From Bacillota bacterium (GTDB lineage: Bacteria; Bacillota; Clostridia; Lachnospirales; Anaerotignaceae), in NCBI GenBank assembly GCA_017534115.1, contig JAFWDD010000087.1, positions 17,771-81,770 of the forward strand: a DNA stretch of 64,000 nucleotides, read 5' to 3'. Positions 52,496 to 61,225 of the stretch are shown in pieces; positions within the stretch are counted from its first letter, which is position 1; every line of letters starts with the position of its first letter. A program made the translations under genes and the position numbers. The notes beneath the pieces are model-generated. The model did not search any database. It worked only from the letters and a program-made list of their open reading frames with translations, and had not been told where the DNA came from.

Positions 52496-53743
52496 TCACA
52501 ATATATTTAAAATGTCCTCATTTGAAAGGGTTTCCGTATTTTCTATAAATATTTCCGTCTTTAATGCGCACAGTGCCAATGAAAGGGCGATTTTTATGCT
52601 GTTTTCGGCAGAAACCATACCGCACTTCAAAGCTTTTCCGCCCTTTATGCGGATTTCCTCATCATTTTCCTGTATGTCTCCTCCGAGGAAACGCAGTTTT
52701 TCCAGAAGGATTTTTACATCATGATCTAAAGGAATCTGAGGTTTTTTGATTATCGTTTCTCCGTTTGCAAAAAGGCTTAAAGTGATTATTAAAGGAAGCT
52801 CTTCATAAATACGCATTACGCTTTTTTCGTCCAGTATAATGCCTTTAAGCTCCGAAAGGAAAGCTTCGATGTCACCATAAGATTCGCCCAAAGAATCCCT
52901 GTCTTTGGGGATTTTTATTTTCGAGCCCATGTCCATCAGTGTGTACAAAAAGCCGATTCTTTCGGAATTCAGACTGATGTTTTTAACTTTAACATGGGCA
53001 GCGGCCAAAAGACCCGTACACAAAAAGAAAAGTCCGTAAAATACATCTCCGGGTACAAAAAAATCCTTCCCGTGCAGCGCTTTTGCTTTGTGGCACACAA
53101 GGCGGTTATGATGGCATATGCCGAATTCTCCGCCGAAGGCAGCAGCAAGATTTTCCATATGGTTATGACTGGGAAATGCTTCAATAACGGAAGTTTCATT
53201 CTCAGCGTAAAGTCCGGCTAAAAACAAAGCTCCCTTGGCGGCTGGAGAATAAAAATCCAGAAAATGTTCTTTTCCTGTGAGTTTTCCGCCTTTTATTTTT
53301 ATAAAAGATTTTCCGTTTTCATGAGAAAGGTCGATATTTGCTTCCATAGCCGAAAGAAGACCGAGCAAATCCTGAAAATGTTCGTTTGCCAAATCTATTT
53401 CAGAAATAATTTCAGAATCAAAATCCTGCGCCGAAAGAAGACCGGTCAGGAGAAACGCCAGATTTGTATTATCGCCGGTTTCTATTGGTGAATCGGGCTT
53501 TTTAAGTCCTTTAAGTCCAGTTCCCTTTACGACTGCGTTGGAATTATTAACTTCTATGTTTACGCCCAGAAGACGAAGAGCATTTACTGCGGTATTAATA
53601 TCTTTTCCGGCAGGAAAATTTGAAAGATTTGAGACCCCGTCAGAAATTGCCGCTAAAATCAAAGCAATTTCAGCAATATATTTATCTCCTGAAATCTGGA
53701 ATTCTTTTTCGAAATCATTAGTTGGTTCGGGTTTTATATTCAT
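52496..53743 (-). CDS. EPSP-synthase-like protein lacking signature residues
   Basis: A 415-residue protein with the enolpyruvyl-transferase fold of AroA. The alignment frame is clear: FQISGDKYIAEIALILAA for PGDKSISHRAL, SPAAKGALFLAGLYAENET for SAQVKSALLLAGLYAxGxT, VPGDVFYGLFFL for VPGDxSSAAFF, and YEELPLIITLSLFANGET for DEIPILAVAAAxAxGxT. But Ser-His-Arg, the Asn-Ser-Gly-Thr loop, Ser-Arg-Asp-His-Thr and Lys-Glu-Ser-Asp-Arg are all replaced, so shikimate-3-phosphate/PEP chemistry is not expected. Only the first Lys is kept. AAGGAGA precedes the ATG. No other aromatic-pathway gene is nearby. Confidence 0.8.
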   Translation of the reverse strand: MNIKPEPTNDFEKEFQISGDKYIAEIALILAAISDGVSNLSNFPAGKDINTAVNALRLLGVNIEVNNSNAVVKGTGLKGLKKPDSPIETGDNTNLAFLLTGLLSAQDFDSEIISEIDLANEHFQDLLGLLSAMEANIDLSHENGKSFIKIKGGKLTGKEHFLDFYSPAAKGALFLAGLYAENETSVIEAFPSHNHMENLAAAFGGEFGICHHNRLVCHKAKALHGKDFFVPGDVFYGLFFLCTGLLAAAHVKVKNISLNSERIGFLYTLMDMGSKIKIPKDRDSLGESYGDIEAFLSELKGIILDEKSVMRIYEELPLIITLSLFANGETIIKKPQIPLDHDVKILLEKLRFLGGDIQENDEEIRIKGGKALKCGMVSAENSIKIALSLALCALKTEIFIENTETLSNEDILNIL

Positions 53744-53832
53744 AATAAAAATCTCCTTCCATAATGAAATTTTAATGCCTGCAATTTAATAAGTCAAATT
53801 TTTTTGGCGGAATTGAGAAGTTTTAAAGTGGA

Positions 53833-53859
53833 ATAAATAAAGGGGACAGGTCATAGATT
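53833..53859 (+). promoter_or_regulatory. Candidate sigma-E promoter of the spoIIIA operon
   Basis: ATA (53833-53835), 16 bases, then CATAGATT (53852-53859), resembling sigma-E promoters (ATA and CATACAAT-type -10). It is 20 bases upstream of spoIIIAA, which is sigma-E controlled in Bacillus. Confidence 0.4.
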
Positions 53860-53879
53860 TTTAACAGGAGGAAAAGCCT

Positions 53880-54812
53880 ATGGGAGAAAAAACCATATTT
53901 GACGATGTTTTAGGCAAAAAACTCAGAACTGTTTTGGCCAGATTTGAAAGAAGCAAATGGGAAGGAATAGAGGAAATCCGGATCCGGCTGAATAAGCCTT
54001 TGAGAATAAAGCTTTCGGGTCGGAGCTGTTTCATAGACGAAAGCGGATTGGAATCAAGTGCCGAAAAAGCGTTTATTCCTGACGAAAGGTGTATTTATGA
54101 GACTATAGAGGTAATAACGGAGCATTCGCTTTACAGTGTGGAGGAAGAGCTTAAAAACGGATATATAACCGCAAAAAACGGAAACAGAATAGGAGTCTGC
54201 GGGAAAGTAGTCTGGGACAAAAACGGCATCAGGACCATAAAAAACATAAGTTCGCTTAACATAAGGTTTGCTCATGAGATAAAGGGTTGCGGGAAAAAAG
54301 CATCGGAATATATTTTTGAAAAAAGAAAGCTTTGCCATACCCTTATCGTCTCTCCGCCGGGATGCGGTAAAACCACAATATTGAGGGATATTATAAGGAT
54401 TCTTAGTGATGAATGGGGTTTCAATATTGGGGTTTGTGATGTAAGAAGCGAGTTGGGCGGAAACAGATACGGCAGGCTGGATCTGGGCAAGTTTACGGAT
54501 GTTCTGGATTCCTGCCCGAAGGCTCTGGGAATGATAATGCTTTTGAGAAGTATGCGTCCGGATGTGATTGCCGCAGATGAAATCGGTCGGAAAAAGGATA
54601 TTTCCGCAATCGAAGAAGTTATAAACGGCGGCATAAAACTTATATGCACGATTCATGGAACAGATATTGAAGATATAAAGCAGAAACCCTATTTTTCAAA
54701 TCTTTTGGAAAAGAAAATATTCGAAAGATTCATAGTCCTTTCGGCAAAAGAAAAACCGGGTCGGATAGCGGGGATTTATGACAGGGATTTAAATTTGATT
54801 TACAGGGAGTGA
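53880..54812 (+). CDS. spoIIIAA: Stage III sporulation protein AA (ATPase)
   Basis: Mother-cell ATPase of the SpoIIIA-SpoIIQ channel, 310 residues, related to type II/IV secretion ATPases. Walker A is SPPGCGKTTILRDI, followed by VCDVRSELGG and VIAADEIGRKKD. An N-terminal domain of about 140 residues precedes the P-loop. It begins an eight-gene operon; its stop lies five bases from spoIIIAB. Confidence 0.95.
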   Translation: MGEKTIFDDVLGKKLRTVLARFERSKWEGIEEIRIRLNKPLRIKLSGRSCFIDESGLESSAEKAFIPDERCIYETIEVITEHSLYSVEEELKNGYITAKNGNRIGVCGKVVWDKNGIRTIKNISSLNIRFAHEIKGCGKKASEYIFEKRKLCHTLIVSPPGCGKTTILRDIIRILSDEWGFNIGVCDVRSELGGNRYGRLDLGKFTDVLDSCPKALGMIMLLRSMRPDVIAADEIGRKKDISAIEEVINGGIKLICTIHGTDIEDIKQKPYFSNLLEKKIFERFIVLSAKEKPGRIAGIYDRDLNLIYRE

Positions 54813-54817
54813 TAAAA

Positions 54818-55339
54818 ATGTACATGAAAATAATCGGAGGAATTCTTATAATTGTATCCGCCTATATCATGGGAGTATATTACGCCCAGAGAGAAAAGCT
54901 GAAGATTGATGATCTGGAGGAAATAAAAAAGGGCCTTTCAATCGTGAAGGATGAGATAATGTTTCTTTCCATGCCTTTGGGAGATGCTTTTTCTCAGGCT
55001 TCGGAAAAGGTGACAGGCGGAGCGGCATTGGTTTTTTCCCGCATAGGACAAGGCATAAAGGCAAATCCCGATGCAGCTATAGCAGATGTAATAGATAAGA
55101 CTTTAGACGAAAGTATTTCCGAAACATTTTTGAAGAAAGAAGATGCTGTGGATCTGGTTTCACTGGGAAAAACCATGGGCGATATGGATTCGGATCATCA
55201 GCGTGCAGGCATTGATATGACGGTTTCCGATATAGACGGAAAAATCGGCATTTTAAAGAAAAAATCTGAGAAAAACGAAAAAATGTACAGGAGTATATTT
55301 GTTTTGGGCGGAATTCTGATTGCGGTTGTCCTAATATAG
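54818..55339 (+). CDS. spoIIIAB: Stage III sporulation protein AB
   Basis: A 173-residue membrane protein with an N- and a C-terminal hydrophobic segment and a helical middle (LEEIKKGLSIVKDEIMFL, GDMDSDHQRAGIDM), like GspF-type secretion proteins. Start ATG 54818 after AGGGAG. The C-terminal GILIAVVLI is typical. Confidence 0.92.
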   Translation: MYMKIIGGILIIVSAYIMGVYYAQREKLKIDDLEEIKKGLSIVKDEIMFLSMPLGDAFSQASEKVTGGAALVFSRIGQGIKANPDAAIADVIDKTLDESISETFLKKEDAVDLVSLGKTMGDMDSDHQRAGIDMTVSDIDGKIGILKKKSEKNEKMYRSIFVLGGILIAVVLI

Positions 55340-55372
55340 CTTTGAAAAAAGGCTTGCCGGGGAGGAAAAAAT

Positions 55373-55567
55373 ATGGAAATAAATGTGGTTTTTCAAATAG
55401 CGGCAGTAGGAATACTTGTGGCGGTGCTGAATCAGGTGCTCATACGCGCCGGCAGAGAGGAACAGGCAATGATGACGACTCTTGCGGGACTGGTTGTTGT
55501 CCTCTTCTAGGTAATTCAATACATAAGCAGGCTGTTTTCGGCTGTTCAGTCAATGTTTTCTTTGTGA
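55373..55567 (+). pseudogene. spoIIIAC: spoIIIAC with in-frame amber codon at position 46
   Basis: A small two-helix membrane protein of the SpoIIIA channel, normally about 65 residues. The frame starts at ATG 55373 after GGGGAGG and reads MEINVVFQIAAVGILVAVLN and then REEQAMMTTLAGLVVVLF. It then meets TAG at 55508-55510 (codon 46), in the second membrane segment. The same frame goes on as VIQYISRLFSAVQSMFSL to a TGA at 55565-55567, the expected family C-terminus, so a single-base change (for example TGG to TAG) would explain it. TAG ends several other genes here and is thus a stop in this organism. A genuine mutation or a sequencing error are both possible. Confidence 0.85.
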
Positions 55568-55579
55568 GTTTGAAACGGT

Positions 55580-55963
55580 ATGGATATAATAAAAGTTTCG
55601 GCAGTGGGGATAACAGCTGTTTTCCTTTCCGCCGCGATAAAAAAGGACAGCCCGCATTTTTCTCTTCTTCTTGGCCTTGCCGCAGGAATAATAATCATAT
55701 TCATAATAGCCGAGCCCATAAAGGATGTTTTTTATGTTTTGTACGAGCTTTCCCGTGAGTCGGGAGTAAATTCCGCTTATCTCGCCATTGTCATAAAGGT
55801 GATCGGCATTGCCTATATTTCGGAGTTTGCCGTACAGCTATCCAACGACGCGGGAGAGACTTCCATAGCCGGCAAAATAGAGCTTGCGGGAAAAATTCTC
55901 ATAATGGCGGTTTCCGCTCCAATAATTGTGTCTCTGACGGATATTGTTCTGGGGCTTTTTTAG
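55580..55963 (+). CDS. spoIIIAD: Stage III sporulation protein AD
   Basis: A 127-residue membrane protein with about four hydrophobic segments; the core VNSAYLAIVIKVIGIAYIS and FAVQLSNDAGETSIAGKIEL is the SpoIIIAC/AD family signature. There is no good ribosome binding site before ATG 55580, which lies 12 bases past the end of the full spoIIIAC frame. Translation may depend on spoIIIAC, and the amber codon there could reduce it. Confidence 0.92.
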   Translation: MDIIKVSAVGITAVFLSAAIKKDSPHFSLLLGLAAGIIIIFIIAEPIKDVFYVLYELSRESGVNSAYLAIVIKVIGIAYISEFAVQLSNDAGETSIAGKIELAGKILIMAVSAPIIVSLTDIVLGLF

Positions 55964-55979
55964 GAAAGAAGTGTGACTA

Positions 55980-57101
55980 ATGAAAATAGTTTGCAAAATG
56001 ATTATGCTTATCGCGGTTTTTTTATTGATTTCCCGGAATGCTTATGGAAACACAGTGGACTATTATCTTGAGGAAAGCCTTGAAATGTCCGGCATAGAAT
56101 CCGTTGAGGCACAGGAAGAAATCAGCGGAGAGAAAATGACATTCAGCACAGCGGTGCGAAAAATCCTTTCCGGTGAAATGGACATATCCGCAAAAGGAGT
56201 ATTCGACAGGATTTCGATTGTTTTTTCAAAAGAAGTAAAAAGTCAGGTCGGGTTTATAAAGAAAATAGTAATAGCCGCGCTTTTGAGCGCTTTTCTGAAA
56301 AACATATCCGATTCATTCAAGGACAAGTCAGTTGCAGAATTAAGTTTCTTTGTTTGCTACATAGTTCTTGTTATATTCATAATGTCGGCATTCCGGGAAG
56401 GTATGGCCCTTGTAAAGACATCTTCGGACAGGATTCTGGACACAATGCAGGCAATGCTTCCGGCCTTTTTATCCGTGGTATTCATGTCCGGAAAAGGCGG
56501 CTCGGCAGCTTTTGTATATCCGGTAATATCGGGAGCGGCTCAGCTTCTTACTATGTTTATAAGCAGGATAATAATTCCGGTAGTATCCGCAGCAATAACT
56601 CTGCACATGGTAAATTTTATTTCCGAAAAAGGTTATCTGACCCAGTTCAGCAAACTTCTTTACAGTATTTCAAAATGGCTTCTGAGGGGTTCCGCCATAG
56701 GCTTTATGGCGGTTCTGTCTCTGTATAAATTAGGGACTCCGGCCATAAATCAGCTTCTGGGTAAAAGCGCCAAAGCGGCGATAGGAGCAATACCTGTTGT
56801 AGGCGATGTCATGGGTTCTGCGGCGGAAATAGTCGCCGCTCTTTCCAAATCCATAGGCAGTTCAATGGCGGCGGCCGCGATAATTTTTCTCATAATAATG
56901 GCATTAATACCTGTAATAAAGCTTTTGGTAATGGGATTTATATTCAAGCTTACAGCGGCTTTCGCGGAGCCCATATGTGAGGCAAGGGTAATAAAAGCCC
57001 TGAGCGGAGCCGGAGATTTTACTTTTATGCTGATGGGGATTCTTTTCGTTTCCGAGGCTATTTTCGTCTTCTCCATCATAATTTTGGTTTCCTTTCTTTA
57101 G
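55980..57101 (+). CDS. spoIIIAE: Stage III sporulation protein AE
   Basis: A 373-residue polytopic membrane protein with a signal-like N-terminus (ends near AYGNT), an extracytoplasmic stretch, then about six membrane segments. FSKEVKSQVGFIKKIVIAAL and DRILDTMQAMLPAFLSVVFM, PVISGAAQLL and IGAIPVVGDVMGSAAE fit the family. A channel component in the mother-cell membrane. Confidence 0.93.
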   Translation: MKIVCKMIMLIAVFLLISRNAYGNTVDYYLEESLEMSGIESVEAQEEISGEKMTFSTAVRKILSGEMDISAKGVFDRISIVFSKEVKSQVGFIKKIVIAALLSAFLKNISDSFKDKSVAELSFFVCYIVLVIFIMSAFREGMALVKTSSDRILDTMQAMLPAFLSVVFMSGKGGSAAFVYPVISGAAQLLTMFISRIIIPVVSAAITLHMVNFISEKGYLTQFSKLLYSISKWLLRGSAIGFMAVLSLYKLGTPAINQLLGKSAKAAIGAIPVVGDVMGSAAEIVAALSKSIGSSMAAAAIIFLIIMALIPVIKLLVMGFIFKLTAAFAEPICEARVIKALSGAGDFTFMLMGILFVSEAIFVFSIIILVSFL

Positions 57102-57112
57102 GAGGTTTAGTA

Positions 57113-57421
57113 ATGTTAAGGAGTTTTAACGCATATATAAAAATTATAGCGTCCTTTTTGATATTTTCCGCCTTTGTGGAAATCATTCTCCCTGATACAA
57201 AGTTCAGGAAATACATTATGATGGTGTGCGGTCTGATTATGATAAGCGTGCTTATAAGCCCTATATTTGATTTTGAGATTGATTCGGACGAGATTTTTGA
57301 TTTTGATACGGAAACAGAGGAGTATTCGGAAATTGCCGAAAAATATGGCGTGATAAGAAAAGAGCTTGTGAATGAGATATACGAAGATATTTCTTCAGAG
57401 AATAGTCCTGATGAAGATTAA
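57113..57421 (+). CDS. spoIIIAF: Stage III sporulation protein AF, short form
   Basis: A 102-residue protein with two membrane segments at the start (IIASFLIFSAFVEIILP and IMMVCGLIMISVLISPIF), as in SpoIIIAF. An acidic tail (DSDEIFDFDTETEEYSEIAEK) and a helical stretch follow. Typical homologues are near 200 residues, with a globular C-terminal ring-building domain that is missing here. Only 14 bases separate its stop from the spoIIIAG start, so there is no hidden C-terminal part. GGAGG precedes the ATG. Confidence 0.85.
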   Translation: MLRSFNAYIKIIASFLIFSAFVEIILPDTKFRKYIMMVCGLIMISVLISPIFDFEIDSDEIFDFDTETEEYSEIAEKYGVIRKELVNEIYEDISSENSPDED

Positions 57422-57435
57422 AAGAGGTGCCTGAA

Positions 57436-58008
57436 ATGGATGGTTTCTGGAAAAACATATTCAGAAAGGATAAAAAAATCAGAATAAAAATACTTTGCCT
57501 TTTTATAGCTGGAGTTCTTTTTATGGCTTGCGGAAAAACAGTTTCTTCTTCAAAAGAGGTTTCGGAAAATGAGGCTGATGGGATCCAAAAGAATGAAGAA
57601 GCAGTGTATGTATCAGGATTTTCGTCTGAAGAGGAATATATGGAAAAAAGACTGGAAGAAATACTTTCCCAGGCAGACGGAGCAGGGAAAGTAGAAGTCA
57701 TGATAAGGACATCTTCGAAAGATGAGATTTCAGTAGCGGAAGGCATAAAAAGGAGCGAGAACACAACCCAGAAAGAAGATGGAGAAAACTCGGTGGAGAT
57801 TACAGAGGAGAAAACGGCGGTTCTTCTTGAAAACAAAGATGGAAGCCAAACGCCTCTTATAATAAAAAATATTGAAAATCCCATAGAGGGAATTCTGATT
57901 GTAGCGGAAGGAGGCGGAGATGAAGAGGTAAGAAATTCTCTTGTTTCGGCGGCCAGGGCGCTTCTTGGACTGCCGGAGGAAAAAATACAGGTTCTGAAAA
58001 TGAAGTAG
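57436..58008 (+). CDS. spoIIIAG: Stage III sporulation protein AG
   Basis: A 190-residue ring-forming protein with one membrane segment (about 18-34) and an extracytoplasmic domain. The stretch EKRLEEILSQADGAGKVEVMI and the end IEGILIVAEGGGDEEVRNSL are characteristic of SpoIIIAG. Start ATG 57436 follows AAGAGG at eight bases. Confidence 0.92.
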   Translation: MDGFWKNIFRKDKKIRIKILCLFIAGVLFMACGKTVSSSKEVSENEADGIQKNEEAVYVSGFSSEEEYMEKRLEEILSQADGAGKVEVMIRTSSKDEISVAEGIKRSENTTQKEDGENSVEITEEKTAVLLENKDGSQTPLIIKNIENPIEGILIVAEGGGDEEVRNSLVSAARALLGLPEEKIQVLKMK

Positions 58009-58017
58009 GAGGTATTT

Positions 58018-58671
58018 ATGTTTATATTAAAAAGAAATCAGGTTATAATAACCGCGCTGGTAGTAATGATAGCCGTGGCGGGATATCTGAATTTCTCTGA
58101 TTCGGCCAGATCGGAGAAAACAGCAAAGATTCTCACTGACGATGGAACAATCGAAAACGCCGTTGTATATGACACAACTCCCGACGATGAGATTTTTGAC
58201 ACGGCGTCTGCCGAGGATAACGAGCTTGAATCAGAGCTTGCCAATATTGGAATAGACGGAACGATGACTGATGAAGCCGATACCACAGGAGCGGCGGTTT
58301 TGGTAAACGGTTCCTATGACAATACATATTTCGTGCAGGCAAAGCTGGAAAGAGAGCAGGCCAGAGCGACAGAAAAGGAAATGCTTACGGAAATAATAAA
58401 CAACGCTAATGTGGACAGCGATAAAAAGAACGAATGCACAGATTCCATTATGGAGCTTCAGCAAAGGATAGAAAAGGAAACAGCGGCGGAAGCCATGATA
58501 GAGTCCAAAGGATTCAAGGACGCTTATGTGAGAATAGATGATGATACAGTGGATGTTGTGGTAAACAAAAAAGATCTTACGGAAGCGGAGCTTGCCCAGA
58601 TTGAAGACATAGTAAAAAGAAAAACAGGCATCAGCGAGGATAAAATAAGAATATCCGCGATTAAAAGTTAA
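58018..58671 (+). CDS. spoIIIAH: Stage III sporulation protein AH
   Basis: A 217-residue bitopic protein that pairs with forespore SpoIIQ across the intermembrane space. It has an N-terminal membrane segment (VIITALVVMIAVAGYLNF), an acidic linker, then the YscJ-like domain with FVQAKLEREQARATEKEML and GFKDAYVRIDDDTVDVVV. A terminator follows. Confidence 0.93.
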   Translation: MFILKRNQVIITALVVMIAVAGYLNFSDSARSEKTAKILTDDGTIENAVVYDTTPDDEIFDTASAEDNELESELANIGIDGTMTDEADTTGAAVLVNGSYDNTYFVQAKLEREQARATEKEMLTEIINNANVDSDKKNECTDSIMELQQRIEKETAAEAMIESKGFKDAYVRIDDDTVDVVVNKKDLTEAELAQIEDIVKRKTGISEDKIRISAIKS

Positions 58672-58684
58672 TGTATAAGTTATA

Positions 58685-58718
58685 AAAAATCCTTTGGTTT
58701 GTGACCGGAGGATTTTTT
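58685..58718 (+). terminator. Terminator of the spoIIIA operon
   Basis: 8-bp stem AAAATCCT with AGGATTTT (58685-58693 and 58709-58718) and a T-run. Confidence 0.7.
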
Positions 58719-58858
58719 GTTTGCGGATAAATTTTTGGCAAGTTTCCATAAAATGACGAAAAAATTTTACAATATGTATTATTTATGCACAATATTAAGT
58801 CTAAAACTTATTTTTTGCGAAAATATACATTAAATTTTGCATAAATCTTATATTTGGA

Positions 58859-58887
58859 TTGCAAAATACAGATAATATTGGTATAAT
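58859..58887 (+). promoter_or_regulatory. Promoter of the asp23-nusB-xse-ispA-dxs series
   Basis: TTGCAA (58859-58864), 17 bases, perfect TATAAT (58882-58887). The AT-rich stretch 58719-58858 has no gene but shows a repeated TTTTGC motif (near 58812, 58834). Confidence 0.6.
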
Positions 58888-58957
58888 GAAAATAGTTCAT
58901 AAATGGCTTAAAGTTCATACAAAATAAAACCATACGCTGACAGGAGGCGGAATATTT

Positions 58958-59323
58958 ATGGATAAAAAGACAGGTATAAGAAATATACAGATTTCAGACG
59001 AGGTTGTAGCAAAAATTGCCAGCACGGCTGCTCTTGAGGTTGAGGGAGTAAGCTCCGCTGCAGGAAAGGCAACCAGCTCCATAAGCGAGCTTTTAGGCGT
59101 TAAAAATCAACCGAAAATGGCTAAAATAAGCAGAGAAAACGGCGAAACGGCAGTTGATCTCGATATAGCTGTGGATGCTGACGCCAGAATTCACGAAGTA
59201 GCCGCAGAGGTTCAGAAACGCGTTAAAAACGCTGTGGAAACCATGACCGGCATAGAGGTTATAGAGATTAATGTCAATGTTCTCGGTCTTGCTGTTAAGC
59301 AGAAAAGCGAGGATGAGGATTAA
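58958..59323 (+). CDS. Asp23/Gls24 family protein (YqhY-like)
   Basis: A 121-residue protein with the family pattern ISDEVVAKIASTAALEVEGVS and VDLDIAVDADARIHEVAAEV. In Firmicutes YqhY is coded with the acetyl-CoA carboxylase or nusB genes and affects lipid metabolism; Asp23 relatives bind the membrane under alkaline stress. The acidic tail SEDED is common. AGGAGG precedes the ATG. Confidence 0.92.
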   Translation: MDKKTGIRNIQISDEVVAKIASTAALEVEGVSSAAGKATSSISELLGVKNQPKMAKISRENGETAVDLDIAVDADARIHEVAAEVQKRVKNAVETMTGIEVIEINVNVLGLAVKQKSEDED

Positions 59324-59349
59324 TCGTTGTACTGTTGGAGGAATGAATT

Positions 59350-59766
59350 ATGAGCAGAAGAAATGCTCGGAGAGATGCTTTTCATTTGCTTTTTCAATTT
59401 GATTTTCACGAAAAGGAAAATGAGGAAGAATTAAAGGGGCTGTTTCTGGCGCAGAAGGATGATTTAACCGAAGATGATAAGGAGTTCATAGAAATAATAG
59501 TAAAAACAGCAGGAGAAAATCTTGACGCTATTGACGAATTAATCGGGAAATACGCAAAGGGCTGGACTGTAAACAGAATGTCCAAAGTAGATCTTGCTAT
59601 TTTAAGAGTTGCCGTATGCGAAATGGTTTTCATAAAAGAAACTCCTTTCAAAGTTATAATAAATGAAGCCATTGAGCTTGCGAAAAAATACAGCTCCGAC
59701 GAATCTCCTGCGTTTATAAACGGCATATTGGGAATGCTTTCAAAGGGAGAGGCATGCGTTGGCTAG
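59350..59766 (+). CDS. nusB: Transcription antitermination factor NusB
   Basis: A 138-residue all-helical RNA-binding protein that acts with NusE at boxA in rRNA operons. [18 protein letters not shown] at the N-terminus and [19 protein letters not shown] and [22 protein letters not shown] mark the family clearly. Its end overlaps xseA by 8 bp. Confidence 0.96.
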   Translation: MSRRNARRDAFHLLFQFDFHEKENEEELKGLFLAQKDDLTEDDKEFIEIIVKTAGENLDAIDELIGKYAKGWTVNRMSKVDLAILRVAVCEMVFIKETPFKVIINEAIELAKKYSSDESPAFINGILGMLSKGEACVG

Positions 59767-60994
59767 AAACAGGTTTTTTTCGGTGACCCAACTTAATAAG
59801 TATATAAAGGGGATTCTTGAGACGGACATCATACTTTCGCATGTCTGGCTCAAGGGCGAAATATCCAACCTGAAGAGAAATTCATCAGGGCATACTTTTT
59901 TTTCTCTGAAAGACAGAACGAGCGCCATAAGCTGCGTTTTGTTCAAAACTGCCGGAGAGATCATGGACATAAAGCTTGTAAACGGAGCAGAGGTTTTTCT
60001 GTACGGATATGTATCCCTTTATGAAAGAACAGGGTCATATCAGTTTTATGTTGAAAACGCGGAGGTTTCCGGCAAAGGGGCGTTGGAGGCTCAGTTTCTG
60101 GCTTTAAGAAAAAAGCTGGAGGAAGAAGGCCTTTTTGACGAGGACTTCAAAAGAAATATTCCCGCGTACGTGGAGGATATAGCGGTTATTACATCACCGG
60201 ACGGCGCCGCTGTGCGGGATATTATTAGAACAATCCGAAAAAAGAATGAAAAGATAAATATAAAAATTATTCCCGTGACCGTTCAGGGAGACAAAGCTCC
60301 GGGAGAAATTGAAAGAGCCTTGGATTATGTGAATAAAAATGTTAAGGCTGATATAATAATCGTTTCAAGAGGCGGAGGCTCCATAGAGGATTTGTGGGCT
60401 TTCAACGAGGAAAATGTGGCAAGAGCCGTATTCCGTTCGGAAATACCTGTTATTTCCGGAGTAGGCCATGAAACGGACTACACAATTACGGATTTTGTTG
60501 CGGACCTCAGAGCGGCTACTCCTACCGCGGCGGCTGAGGCCGCTTCATGGAATTATGCTGAAACTCTTTATGATACGGAGCTTTGCATGAAGAAAATAGA
60601 AAGCCTGTTTTTGAGCAATTTGCAAAATAAAAAACAAAATCTCGATAATCTTACGGAAAAAGCAGTGCTAAAAAATCCCAAAAAGCTTCTGGAGCTCAGC
60701 AAATACGATTTCAGATTTTATTCCGAAAGGCTTAAAAACTGCGGAGATTCCATTATAGAGGAAAAGCTGAATAAACTGGAGCTTCTCATGGCAAAGCTTG
60801 AGGGACTTTCTCCGTTTTTTGTGATGAAACGGGGTTATAGTCTGGTTTATGACACCGGCGGGAAAGCTGTCGGCTCCGTTAAGGATCTGAAAAAAGGCGA
60901 CAGGATTAATATTCATTTTGGAGACGGATGCGCTTTAGCGGAGGTTAAGGATTTAAAGGAGTCTCGCGATGGTGAAAAAGAAAATCAGTTTTGA
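59759..60994 (+). CDS. xseA: Exodeoxyribonuclease VII large subunit
   Basis: A 411-residue catalytic subunit. The N-terminal OB domain ([24 protein letters not shown]) is followed by the nuclease domain with [26 protein letters not shown] and [11 protein letters not shown], then a coiled-coil. A TTG start overlaps the nusB stop, with GGGAGAGG upstream. It overlaps xseB by 26 bp. Confidence 0.96.
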   Translation: MARNRFFSVTQLNKYIKGILETDIILSHVWLKGEISNLKRNSSGHTFFSLKDRTSAISCVLFKTAGEIMDIKLVNGAEVFLYGYVSLYERTGSYQFYVENAEVSGKGALEAQFLALRKKLEEEGLFDEDFKRNIPAYVEDIAVITSPDGAAVRDIIRTIRKKNEKINIKIIPVTVQGDKAPGEIERALDYVNKNVKADIIIVSRGGGSIEDLWAFNEENVARAVFRSEIPVISGVGHETDYTITDFVADLRAATPTAAAEAASWNYAETLYDTELCMKKIESLFLSNLQNKKQNLDNLTEKAVLKNPKKLLELSKYDFRFYSERLKNCGDSIIEEKLNKLELLMAKLEGLSPFFVMKRGYSLVYDTGGKAVGSVKDLKKGDRINIHFGDGCALAEVKDLKESRDGEKENQF

Positions 60995-61220
60995 AGAGGC
61001 TATGGACAGCCTCGAAGAAATTATATATAAGCTTGAGGAAGGAAACGTTTCCCTTGAGGAATCCATCGAGCTTTACAAAAAAGGTTCCGAATACGCGGAA
61101 ATATGCAGGAAAAAGCTTATGGACGCTGAAGGGAAGATTCTTATTCTCAAAAATAAATACGAATCAGCCGAAAATGAAGAAAAGGCTGTATTCGAGAATT
61201 TCGATGACGATAAGGACTAA
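60969..61220 (+). CDS. xseB: Exodeoxyribonuclease VII small subunit
   Basis: An 83-residue helical hairpin protein ([30 protein letters not shown]) that binds the XseA coiled-coil in multiple copies. It begins within the end of xseA, and AAAGGAG lies upstream. Confidence 0.94.
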   Translation: MVKKKISFEEAMDSLEEIIYKLEEGNVSLEESIELYKKGSEYAEICRKKLMDAEGKILILKNKYESAENEEKAVFENFDDDKD

Positions 61221-61225
61221 AGATT

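Noticed and set aside
55508..55510. Pyrrolysine or recoded UAG in spoIIIAC
   Set aside because: TAG ends ftsY, murB, spoIIIAD and spoIIIAE in the window, so it acts as a stop, and no pyl genes are seen. Recoding cannot be excluded but is unlikely.
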